NCBI GenBank assembly: GCA_051294375.1
Contig: CM119264.1
Location: 7,275,814 to 7,339,813 of the forward strand
DNA from: Paraspadella gotoi
Taxonomy: Eukaryota > Chaetognatha
Length of the DNA: 64,000 bases
Direction: 5' to 3'
Part shown: in pieces, positions 44,925 to 56,483 of the stretch
Position numbering within the stretch: position 1 is the first letter of the stretch
Layout: every line of letters starts with the position of its first letter
Translations under genes and position numbers: made by a program
The notes under the pieces: generated by a model
Databases searched by the model: none
Seen by the model: only the letters and a program-made list of their open reading frames with translations
What the model was told of the DNA's origin: nothing

Positions 44925-45109
44925 GAGAGAGAGAGAGAAAGAATGATCAAAGGTTCTCGAACTCGCTCGACGATATTTATTAAGTGCATCGCCTTTTCTA
45001 ATTAAGTTCGTTTTTCGTTCTTAATTCGATAAGACGTCGGGGCGAAACGAAGACCGATTTTCTGTTGTAAATGTTCAATTCTGTTTGTTTCAAGCATTAA
45101 AACAAAAAA

Positions 45110-45187
<78 letters not shown>

Positions 45188-47087
45188 TCTCTCTCTCTCC
45201 TTTCTCTACGGCGAACCAAAAAAAAAAAAAAAATTAAAACGTAAAAAAAAGAAGAAAAAAGACATTAAGCAAAGTGCATCACAGTACGAGGTTTAACGAC
45301 CGTATTAATTACTGTATCATCTCTCCGACGAGGATAGTAAAGCTTCTTTAAATACAGATCATTTCGATACGGGTTTGTAATTTATGGTTTGTGTTGGGAG
45401 AGGGGTTTGAATTCCCTTTTGGTTTTTTTAATGTTAAAAACTCGATGAAAACTAAAAAAGATAAACAGGAAAGATTTCAACAGATGTCCCGAGATGTAAC
45501 TGAAGAAGGACTTGAGCCGCAAACCAACTACAAAGTTACTCGCGATTAAAATCAAATTTAACATCTTATCGATTTAACCCTTGGTTTTTACTCGCCGGTC
45601 ACAAACAATCAACGCTGAGTCATGGGCGTAAACAAATAATGAAAACATGTACGGCCTTTATAAAAAAAAATATTTAAAACTATCAATTCATTAAAAAGTT
45701 TACTTAGTTTACTTAAAATTCAAAAACTATTAAAGTTAAATCGATGCGCCATAATTAAAGGCGTTGACTATTGAAAAGTCTCTGTAAGAAAAAAGCAAGC
45801 AGTCGTGACGCAAGAAAAGGCAAACAAAAAAAGGAGAAGCAACTTTCCAATTTCGGTCTCAAGCAAAAAAAAAAAAAAAAAAAAAAAGCAAAGAAAAAGC
45901 AAGAAGAAAAGCGTTTCATCCTGAATCGCGAGTCGTCGCTAAATTGTCTCGCGAAACTCTCGAAGCGAGAGTCGGATTGGGTGGCTTCTCAGCGGCCAAC
46001 GCTCGCTATTTTTTAAGAAAGACGAGTAAACACTCTCTGAGGGGAAGAAAGGGAGGTTTCTATCGCGATGGCGAAGTGAGGCGAGGGGGGAGGAAGCGGA
46101 GGGGCGGGAGGGAGGGAAGGGGGGAGGAAAGGGGGAGAGGGGTGGACATGGTGAAAGAAGGCAGGAGTGACACGGCAGCGCTTGGAGTTGATAAGGCGTC
46201 TTTTTTTCTTTTTTTTAATTTTTAAAGATTGCAAAATTCTAAGTTGTCATGAAAATTTGCAAATTACTCGTTTCACTAATTTTCTATTTTATATTTTATT
46301 GAAGATTTTAGATATTTAATCTATATTATTTGTAAACAAATATATATTGCTTTCTTTTTTTTTAAAAAATATATTTTATGTCTATTAATTATTCAAATAC
46401 ATTTTGGAAGGGGAATAGTCAGGTGTTGTCTTCTGAATAGAGGAGAGCATCTACACCACAAGGTTAGATTAACTATCTGTCCTAATTTCTAATAGCTATC
46501 ACACATCATTTCTGTTAGAATGGTCATTAATTGAAATCTATATATCTAAGAGGGCTGACAGAAATGGGTGGGAAAGGAAATTTTATAAAATATTATTTTG
46601 AGGGTGTGACAGAACACTTCTATCATATTATTTCTTTTACCAATAGGGATAAGATACCAGTTAGAATTGTATGTTCCGATAGGGATACATACTGGGGAGA
46701 AGGTCCATAGGGCACCTTTATGTCATGAATATAATTTTAAATACTTTAATAAAAATTAATTTTTCTTTATCCTACTTTTTAATTATTTATTTTTTGAATA
46801 TTTTTTATCTTTTTATGTTTATATACAATGGTAAGATCCAGTTGGGAACCTATACCTTCATGGACTTGCGCTTGCTCTTCTCCAATTCATATTTTTTCAG
46901 AATCGCAATCGTTCGATAGGAGGTTTTTGAGTTTTGACTTTGTAGAGAGGAGTTGATCTGATTGAAGTCCTATTTTCCTTTTTTATTTTTTAAATCCCAA
47001 GGGAAAATCTGGGAAGCTCTTTTGTTCACGTTCGAAATAACATTATGATAATAAAAACCATCAATCATCAAAAGAAGAGATGGAGGG

Positions 47088-47165
<78 letters not shown>

Positions 47166-50100
47166 GAGAGAGATAATTAAGCGCGTCTTACATCGACGGG
47201 AATGCCGGCTGCCTAAATCTTGGTCTGAAGCAGAAGGAAGAATTAGAAAGAAAAAAATTTTCGCGATTTTTTTTTCGAATGCAATGAGAATTAAAAAAAA
47301 AAGAATTTAAAAAAAGAAAGAAATCTGTGTATTTTTTTATCAACTTTTTTTTTTTCCTTTCTCCGTGGATTCGTTTCGAATTTTGCGGAAAATCTTTTTT
47401 TTTTTTGTTAAGTCTTTTTAATTTTCAAGCCAAGCCACTCAAAAGCAGTTCATACAATAATTGCTCATTAAACGAAATAACAATACAAGAACCGAAGGGT
47501 TGTATTTAAAAACATTGACTTGTTGACTGTCGAATCCCAGACTGTCTGAGCAAAGAGACCCTGCGACCGACAAATCTCTCATGCTTATTTATTAATGTTC
47601 CTCGATTTCGACGAGTGTTTTTGGTAAAGTTGATCGATTGGCTGCCGAGACGATCAAGTTTTTTTTTTACTATAAGAACAAGAACATTCTTAGTAATCAA
47701 ATATAAATAAATTAATGTTGCAAAAGTTTAATTTGTTCGTGTCTAACTTTCAAAAATAATAAAATAATAATAAAATATATGGTGTGATTCTTTAAATTTA
47801 TTTTCAAAAATGTGAAAGTTTCCATTACTCATCGTTATTCTAACTGGAAAACGTTGAAAAAAAAAAAAACTCTTTTTTTTTGTTAAGAAAACATTGACGA
47901 CGACGACGACGACGACAAGATAACATGACAGTGACGACAACGACGCAGCGATGACGTGACAAGGACGGATGATGAACTGCGATGATGGACGATGTGAGGA
48001 GGACGACCGACGATGACGAGGAAACGAGCGACGAAAACGACAGACCGGGAAAAACGACGAAAAAAAAGCTGACTTTCGGGGAAGACACGTCGTCGTCAAC
48101 TTCCACGTCGATCGAAGGATATTTTTTTTTTTACTTCGTAATTTAAGAAAAAAACGGAAAAAATATTGTTAAAAAAAGGGACAAAAAATAAAAATTGTCA
48201 AAACATAAGAAAAGAAAAACTTGGGGGGGAAGGCATACTTTCCTCTTCGTGTGACTTTTTTTTCAAAATTCAACATTCATTTTAACTAAAATAAACAATT
48301 CGGCGTCGCGTGATATATTCACTTATTCAGTGCACGAAGTAGTTTTTTGCGTCATGAGCGACATTTCCCAAACCACGGATGTATTTTGTTACTTTTTAAT
48401 TTTCACGACGTATTCATTCGTATGAGAATAGTCGTGACTTTTTCTCCACCGTCCCACCAATTCTTATAGCGCCCTTTTTACTTAACCTTAAGAGTCTCTC
48501 TCTCTCTCTCTCCAAACATCTTCTCAGCGCATTTCCTTGTAACTCCTCCCCTTCAAAATTTATCTCAAATTCCCGAATTTCGTTCCTCATGTTGTTTCGT
48601 TCGTTCGTCGTGTCGATCGTCGTCGTCGTCGTCGTCGTCGTCGTTTCGTCGTTGTTCGTCGTTTCGACTTTTCTAAGTTGGTTCAAACAATTTCGCCAAT
48701 ATTTCATTTTCTCTTTTCTCAAATCCGATCTCATCTCGATTCTCGTAGATTCAAACGGGTTTTATATTTTTTTTTAATTACTATTTTAGAATCGCATGGA
48801 TTATCATTACAAACTTAAATCAACGAAAAAAAAAATATTCGCGAAAAGTTTTTTCAATCCTTTTTAGTTGTTTACCTCTTATCGTTTTAGCTATATTTAC
48901 CAGAAAAAGACAAATTTAATTTAAAATTTAACTTAATTTTAAGGCTTTTCAGAGATCCGCCTACATTTTGGTAAATGGAGCCCCGAGAAGCTTTCATTAC
49001 AGCCTTTAGTAAAGGCTTTACGACCCTGGGAGCCTTTTCCGATGTCCGGGAATCCACTCATGAGATTCGGGAAAAAAAATTAAAAAGAAATGAAAGGAAA
49101 GTGACGTCAAAAGAGAGGATGCCATGATAAATTGACCAGTGTGATTGCCACGCTTAACTAACGCACTTACTGTAAATGACGAAAGATCTTCAGTTTTTTT
49201 TGATAGAAACTGTACATTGTACTATTGTACAATGAAATCTTATAGTTTGACACAATCGGGAAATCACAATTTTAACCTCAACTTTAACCACGATTTAAAA
49301 AAAGAGGACCAAATGAAAGACAACCGACTGAGGAAACAAGTTTTCTTTATTTTAATATCGAACGAAATTTTTTTTTTAATCTCGTCAGTGGTCAGGACTG
49401 GCGGAAATGAAGTCGGGGTCAAGGTCAAATCCGAGGAGAGAGACCCGCGGTGAAGGGGGTCCGGGGAGGGTGGTAGAAGGTAAATTAATAAAGCGCTATA
49501 CTCGCGCATTGTAACTTGAAATACAAGGCAGCCAGAATATTTAAAAAAGAAATGGGTTATGAAAAAAATATAAGTAATATTAAATTCATTTATAATTATT
49601 TAAGAAAAAAAAATATTCGGTGGATTTTCGATCTGGGAATTTGAGGCGTCCCGATTTCCGATCTGTTCTGGCGTTACACCGCGAAACCGCGATTAAAACA
49701 AAGACTCGAGTCCGTCCTTGTCCCCTCTAAAGATTTCATATCTGACAAACCAGAAGTGAGAGCGTTTGGGAGTTTTTCTGTCGTGTCTGTCGGGCCGTCC
49801 TCTATCCCTACGCTATCTGTCCAATCGTCCAACCGATCTGAACTTATTTTCGCCCCAAATTCTTTCTCATAAACGTCTTTGTTTTTTTTTGGCGTCGACA
49901 CTATTAATAAAACCAACCCAATTATGAAAAAAAGTAATTGTAAAGTATTTTTGAATATAATATTAAGCTTACTTATTTCATATCAGATATTATAATATAT
50001 ATGATGGTAAGAGGATCTGTTAGTGTTGTCTTCTGGAACTTATTACTCTGGCTCACATTTTAATCAACCATCTTTTTGTTTCCCTCAATTCAACCTGCCA

Positions 50101-50359
50101 CTTGAAAGTTTCCAATTTTCCCTGTCACTCTTATCCGTCATTCGACGCTCGAAAGCGCGAGACAAAGTTTCTTCTTCTCCTTTCTTCATTTATATTTTCA
50201 AAATTTGGAAACGAAAAAATTACTTTTTCCAGACAAAAAAAGATTGAAGCTCTGTTCGGTTTTTCTTTCACAAAAAAAAAAATGGCTCCAACGGGGGATA
50301 TTTAGTTTCTTTTATTTAATTTTTATGCGTTTGAGTAAATTATAAACGAGAGAGCAGAG

Positions 50360-50402
<43 letters not shown>

Positions 50403-50552
50403 GAGAGAGAAGAGAGAGAGAGAGAGAGAGCAAGAGATACAGAGAGGAGGGAAAAGACAAAGAACTGTCCCTTTCGGGAAAAAATGTAATTTTATACAGC
50501 TATTTATCTTAAAGGCGGATTTTTTAGTAGACGAGGAGAGATATATATTATA
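43663..50552. repeat. Left copy of a 6.8-kb direct duplication, no recognisable genes
   Basis: Matches 55188-61843 throughout with many small indels; shared ends are the poly(A) run with CTCCATCTCTGAAAAACTTC and GATATATATTATA. Contents in order: GAT/GAC triplet arrays (about 44180-44410), (TTTTC)n (about 44630-44715), (GA)n (about 44815-44940), (TC)n (about 45111-45199), A-rich and G-rich patches (45860-46145), (GA)n (47095-47172), (GAC)n (about 47897-47920), and (GA)n (50350-50430). No open frame keeps its frame between the two copies except by composition, so I see no gene. Confidence 0.85.
44630..44715. repeat. (TTTTC)n pentanucleotide repeat
   Basis: TTTTC units with a few TTC slips. The matching array at about 56155-56280 is longer and more irregular. 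Confidence 0.9.
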
Positions 50553-51954
50553 CAGTACCGTGTCTTGGCTTTCCTTCATAAGTCCAGGGAAGCTATATCT
50601 TCTTATTAAAATAAATGGAATGACTTGAATATGCATGTGCTGGGATGGAAACTCGGTATGGGTCTATTCCCCATTCTATATTTCAAAAAAAAATTTTGAA
50701 AGTTTTTGTTTGACATCATTTTAAAACAAAAATTTAATTTGCATACTGTGCTCAAAATACTTCAAACGATATATTTTTTTTTCTCAATAAAAATTAATCT
50801 AACATTACTTGGTTCTAATGGTAAAAGTGTTAGACTGAATAAAAAAATTTTTTTTATTAATTTATGGCATAGTTGCTAATTTATAATAATAGCTTATTAT
50901 TTATTTTTTATTTATTTAGTTCAACTTTTTATTATAGAAAATTTAATAGTTGATTGATAGGCAATCTTATTCCTGTTAATCAAATTATATTGCTTTTTTA
51001 TTATTTAACTAAATAGTGATTTTTTAATATATTACTACAAAATTAGATTTTTTGATAAATAATATTTTTAAAAAAAAATTTATGCAAAACTATTGGTGAA
51101 ATATTACTGATTACAAATATATAAATTTTTTTTTAAATTTGGATAACCCATGAAAGAAAACAGCACCCAAAAAAAGCCCTAAAAAATGGTCAAAAACACC
51201 TATTTTTAAACCTTTCTAAAACTGCAATAACCGCGAATTTTCAACTCAAATTTTGTAAGGTATATTAGAATTAGTAGTATTTTATTGCCTGAAAATTCAA
51301 AGACGTAGTAATAATTTTACCTAATTATACAGATTAAATAGCGGAGACATCCTAAAAAATTATGCTAATTTTATATTTTGCTGATGTTGTCTCGCGTTTC
51401 TCGTATTTTTTTTATATCTTAGTTCTTCTTCTTTTATTACCTCTCCCTTTCTTTCCTTCATTCTCCTCTCTTTAAAAAATGAAGAAACGCGCTGTGATTT
51501 TATCGAGGATATGCATTTTATGATGTGGTTTTCAATAACAAATTTGGCCGGGACCGTGGGCGGCTATATTAAGCATCAGTGATACGTCAATCTGAACAAG
51601 TTTGAGCAATGTTGGATCTGCCCAACGATCATTAGCGGCTAATTAATTAATTAATACAAACTTATATAAACTAAAAATAATAATTTAATTAATAAAATTA
51701 ATTTTATGATTGATTAAATAATTAATTCATTTATAAAATAAATTGATATTGAATATTAATTAATAGATTAACTAAATGAATTTATTTGATTGAAGAAATG
51801 ATTGAATTAATTAATTATTTATTAATGAATATTTATTAATTAATTAAACTAATGATTAATTAACTGATTAATTTATTTGATTTAATTAATACATCCTTGC
51901 ATTTACATTTATATAAAAAGAAAAAAAGAAGGCATAATCAATTAGTTGAAACAG

Positions 51955-52235
51955 GTTTTTTGTTTTCTATTTTAAAAACTCATTTCCATGAGACGATTCC
52001 ACCGAAACCTGATTTCCAGCTTAATCACCACACTTTTCTTTCCCACATAAAAAATTTCAAGTTCAATCGCCCAGGTCCACTCTATGAAATAATGTTTCAA
52101 ACAGCTGAAATTATATTTTTTTGGTTTCTTCCATTTAAACCTCATTTCCACTCGCCACGATTCCATGAAACTTCATATCCAGCTTAATTCACACCACTTC
52201 CCTACCCACACAAAATTTCTTTCCAATGCCATCAA
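51955..52235. repeat. Diverged tandem pair of units, about 160 bp apart
   Basis: Blocks such as CTCATTTCCA, then CGATTCCA.GAAAC.T, then TTCCAGCTTAAT.CAC, then CCCACA-AAAATTTC occur at 51955-52070 and again at 52112-52235. Confidence 0.65.
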
Positions 52236-52928
52236 TCCAATCACGAAGCAATTAGAGTTTTTTGCTAAGCGTTGACGGACATACAGACAGACCGACGGGA
52301 CAAACATCGTTTTTTTCCATAATTTATCATAATTCAATGTTCTGACATGATACAAGTGAATGCCCAACAAGATTGAGGAGGTGCGGGACCGACGGACCGA
52401 CAAAGTGAATTATATTTTCGGGATTCTGCTTATAAGCAGATCCAAAGAAAGACACCATGGCCAAGAGCGCTTAAGATAAGCTGGTAAATAAGCCTGGGCC
52501 GGCAAGGCCAAATAAAATAAAAATATCTATTTTTGTACTAACTTGTTATTTAGGCTGACACAAATTTTTAATTTTTCTTTATCTTCTTTTAAATGCAATA
52601 GTTAGAGATTTTTTTAGTTGCGTCTGCAAATACAAAAACAATAAAGAATGTGTCATTGAATACAAAGGGCTAAGGAAAGTTATTTAAGTTAATACTTGGC
52701 AAACTGGTAAGACCATAAACTAATTTAACTATGCTTCTTGTGCATGTTTTCATACTTGTGTACAATGTGCTAGTCAACATGCCACGCAAAACTACAGTCA
52801 TATGAATCACAAAGTATTGGTTAAGCATATTTTCATGTAATGTTGTGTATTGAAGTTTGGGGAAAAGAAAGATGGGCTGCTTCTTTTTGACTGATTGCGG
52901 ACTTTTCCCAGAACAAAAACTCTATGGC

Positions 52929-53219
52929 CGAATTATGCAATTTACCAAATTATCCAATTTTACAGAATTATGCAAGTTGACCAAATTATTGCAAGTTGAA
53001 CCGAATTATGCAAGTTGACCAAATTATGCAAGTTGACCAAATTATGCAAGTTTACCAGAAATTAATGCAAGTTTGACCAAATTATGCAAGTTGACCAAAT
53101 TATGCAATGTGACCAAATATGCAAGTTTGACCAAATTATGCAACGTTAACTACATTATGCCAGTTGACAAAATTATTCTAGGTTGAACAAATTACGCAAG
53201 TTGACCAAATTATGCAAGT
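52929..53219. repeat. 17-18-bp minisatellite
   Basis: About 16 tandem copies of GACCAAATTATGCAAGTT with single-base indels and substitutions. Confidence 0.9.
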
Positions 53220-53429
53220 GGTATTGGCGCAAACAACTGGTATTTGAATGATCAATTGATATACAAATAATTCATAAATTTATAAAAAAGGTCGTCAATG
53301 ATTTGTTATGATTTTGTTTATGATCTGTTTAAGATCACAAATTGAAAGTCAGAAAGAATTTATCGTGATTTATCCAGCAGCATTAGGCTTTTTTGTATTA
53401 TGGTGGACTAAATTCCAGCAAACAGCTTC

Positions 53430-53575
53430 ATCAGCGACCATTGGTTGCGGAGGCAAGTCATTCGCCTCCCAACCCAAAGGTCAGGGGTTTCTAGCACGCC
53501 GTGGTCGCCTAGCAGTTAGAAGGGATGGGAGCGCTTACCCGCCTGTAACTGGTGTTCAGCATCCGAAGCTTAAGG
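53430..53575 (+). mobile_element. tRNA-derived SINE-like sequence, possibly two tRNA-like heads in tandem
   Basis: The first unit has GTCATTCGCCTCCCAACCC followed by AGGTCAGGGGTTTC, like an anticodon arm and T arm (box B). The second has GCCTAGCAGTTAGAAG (box A-like), GAGCGCTTACCCGCC and GGTGTTCAGCATCC (box B-like). Neither folds as an intact tRNA, so decayed SINE heads are more likely than tRNA genes. Confidence 0.45.
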
Positions 53576-53827
53576 ACTGCTTATATTGAACGTTCTGTCA
53601 GTAACACATAAACAATTATTCCTGTTCTCTTCAGTTATGCAGACTTTAAGATGCCTGATTTCTCCTTTTCTAAAAAACCTATTTAAAATACGGGGAGAAG
53701 GATGTCTAATATTTTTGGGATCACAACCGCCCATCGAAAATAATGGAAAATTATGGCTAAAATCTTAAGCAGAAAATCAAAGTTTTTTAATTGTGCAATG
53801 AGTTTTTTATTTATTCAAAAATACTGG

Positions 53828-53870
53828 ACATGTTTAGGCTTGTAGTTTGTTCAAGCCTTCATCAGGCCGT
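53828..53870 (-). ncRNA. Hammerhead-like motif with long perfect stem II
   Basis: The minus strand reads CTGATGA, AGGCTTG, a 9-nt loop, CAAGCCT, AAAC, ATGT. Stem II pairs perfectly over 7 bp. The second core strand reads TAAAC rather than GAAAC. AACAT could pair with ATGTT upstream (minus strand of about 53875-53880). Confidence 0.45.
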
Positions 53871-54319
53871 CTATAACATTTTTGCAAATATTGAAAATTT
53901 TTTTGTGCAGAAGAAGAGTATGAGAGAGAGAAGAGGTGTAAAGTTTTCCAACAAAGATGTGGTGAGACAGAGTTTAGTGTCAGATGTGAGGACAGGGATA
54001 ACGGTGAGGACAGATTGAGTGAGTTGTAGAAAAAGAAGGTGAAACTAGTTAGAGAGAAGAGAGAATGGAGACGATGCAGAGAAAACAACAGGGATAAATA
54101 AATAATAAGATACATTGTGCAATGTTACAACAGAGAATATAATAATTTGAAAATACTAAATGTTAGTGAAATTAACAATTAACTAAAGAATAAATATGTG
54201 ATTAGCTAAGGGATAGAAAGTGAAATGTGAAATTTGAAATGGAAAGAAAGTTGTTAGTATTCAATGATAAATAAGTGATTAGGAAAGTGAAATTCAAGCG
54301 ATTAAGAAAGAGCTCAAAT

Positions 54320-54720
54320 TGAGCTGGCCCCCCTTGGTTTATGCCAATTGAAGGACATGACGAAGGTGACGGTCATTGGCGCGTCAATGGATTGAGAGGA
54401 GAGTGGATTGAACCAGTAAATGCCGCATTTGGGATTGTACCAGGAGAAAGAGCCCCAAGGCCACTCTTATATCTCTCTGGCCTGATTCGCCTGCCGACTG
54501 CCCTGCTTCTGCCTTGGCGAGGCGGGCGGCTGTCGTTTTGGGGCGACGCTCAGTCCACAGAGGGGGGGCTGAGTTGCTTCCATTGAGGCGAGTGGAATCG
54601 TTTAGTCCATTGCCTCGCCAAGGTGTCTCCGCCTGTCTCGTTGAGTATAAATAGGGAATCATTGTGTGGACGTCCGCGGTGGCGGCGGGCTCCACCATGC
54701 TTTTTGATAAGCGATATCAT
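54320..54720. promoter_or_regulatory. GC-rich island with TATA box; possible promoter or LTR-like fragment
   Basis: This stretch is GC-rich in an AT-rich setting. TATAAATAG at 54646-54654 is followed by a GC-rich segment (GGACGTCCGCGGTGGCGGCG). CCTTGGCGAGGC and GCCTCGCCAAGG form a split inverted repeat (54513-54525 and 54611-54623). No downstream coding exon is seen. Confidence 0.3.
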
Positions 54721-55187
54721 AGCTTGGAGGAGTCGATTCGTCCTCCATCACGGTTCAAAGAGGGCTCGAGGGCTTTGATGTAATTCCTCTCTAAATACCT
54801 CTTGAGAACCAGTTTTCGGGTCATGGACAGCACGAGACAGTCTGACTCCCTGAAACAGTGGCCTGTACAGATGGTAAAAATCTTAAAGGTAAGAATAAAT
54901 AAATTCAGCCTAATCATAGCACAGTTCTCTCACGAGTCAAGTTCCAACTGAACAGAAAAAAAAGTGACAGAGCAAAAGAGAGAGAGAATCATTAGAGAGA
55001 GAAAGATAGGGAGAGTGAGGAGAGAGAGAGCAAAGCGAATGAAAGAAAGAAAGGGAGAGTAATAAAAGAAGAAATAAACAGAGAGATAGAAAAAAAAATA
55101 CGAGAAAACTTAGACAACCTCAGCCAAAATTTTAAAATTACCTGAATTTCTTAGACGTCTCACTATTAAATCTGTATAATCTCCATC

Positions 55188-56373
55188 TAAAAAAAAAAAA
55201 AAAAAAAAAAAAAACTTTTCTCCATCTCTGAAAAACTTCTTAAAATTAATTTTTTTTCTCATTACATCCGCGTTCATTTTGATTTAAACTTTAAGTTTAA
55301 TTACAACGAAACACGTCCTAAAATTTTCATTTTCCTTCAATAGTTGGAGCGAATAGTCCGACATTATCATCGGTAAATGGTTAATCGAAACTCCCGGGTG
55401 GCGTCTTTTTCGACTCAATTTTTTTTCTTCTTCATTTTCTTGATTTATTTTCCACCAAATTTATTTTCTTAACTCGCGTCGACCTTCTGCAGAGATTCGC
55501 CCGTCGTTGCATTCAGAAACATTAACGTCAAGAGCGAAGAAAAACGAGTCTAAATCATTTGGCTACAAAAAAATAAATAAATAAAAAACCTAATTGAACC
55601 ACCTAAAACTTTTCATGTGAACGACTACAGTGATTTAAGTTTTGAGGTTAAAAAAAAATGATGAAAATGACGTCTGCCTCGTTGTTTTTGTTATTGATTA
55701 TGACTACGACGACGACGATGATGATGATGATGCTGATGATGAAGATGATAACGACGATGATGATGATAACGACGACGATGATGATGATGATGAAGATGAT
55801 GCTGATGATGAAGATGATAACGACGATGATGATGATGATGATGATGGTGCTGATGATGAAGATGATAACGACGATGATGATGATAACGACGATGATGATG
55901 ATGATGAAGATGATGATGATAATGATGAAGATGATAACGACAGCAGTGATGACCAAATCAATAACGAGGATGCAGATGTTAACGATACGGATAACGAATG
56001 TTGTCAATGTCATAGACGATGACGACGAAAACGACGACGAAAACGACGACGATCTCAAACTTAAAGGATAACATAAAATCCTTCTTTTTCTGTTGCGCAA
56101 ACAGCTACGTCGCTCTCTTTTTGCATCAAAGGTCGTAGGATCCAGGCCGATCCTTTTCTTTTCTTTTCTTTTCTTTTCTTTTTTTTATCTTTTTTTTCTT
56201 TCTTTTCTTTCTTTCTTTTCTCTCTTTTTTTCTTTTCTTTTTCTTTTCTTTTCTTTTCTTTTTTCTTTTCTTCTTCTTTTACTTTAATCTCACATGTAAA
56301 AAACACAACAACAAGGCTTAAGCTCCCGATGGCCATGTGTCAAAAATAAACGAAAACTTGTTTGAAGGAGAGT

Positions 56374-56422
<49 letters not shown>

Positions 56423-56429
56423 GGAGAGA

Positions 56430-56483
<54 letters not shown>

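Larger units (their letters stand above)
50553..55187. other. 4.6-kb segment between duplicate copies, repeat-rich, no gene
   Basis: AT-rich sequence (50.6-51.9 kb), a diverged tandem pair (51955-52235), a minisatellite (52929-53219), tRNA-derived sequence (53430-53575), a hammerhead-like motif (53828-53870) and a GC-rich island (54320-54720). I found no exon with homology. Confidence 0.55.

Noticed and set aside
45771-46016. Lys-rich frame shared with 57317-57697
   Set aside because: Similarity reflects the large nucleotide duplication, and the frame shifts between copies at homopolymers.
48414-48734. 106-codon minus frame with FEINFEGEELQG and a Thr run
   Set aside because: Part of it is a GA repeat and a TCG repeat, and the matching stretch at 59.87-60.06 kb does not keep the frame. 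No family is recognised.
49212-49236. Short palindrome CATTGTAC..GTACAATG
   Set aside because: An isolated short palindrome in AT-rich DNA with no associated element.
52929-53219. CRISPR-like array
   Set aside because: Units are contiguous, with no unique spacers, and the genome is eukaryotic. It is a minisatellite.
53430-53575. Functional tRNA genes
   Set aside because: No complete cloverleaf or acceptor stem can be formed; the sequence fits decayed SINE heads better.
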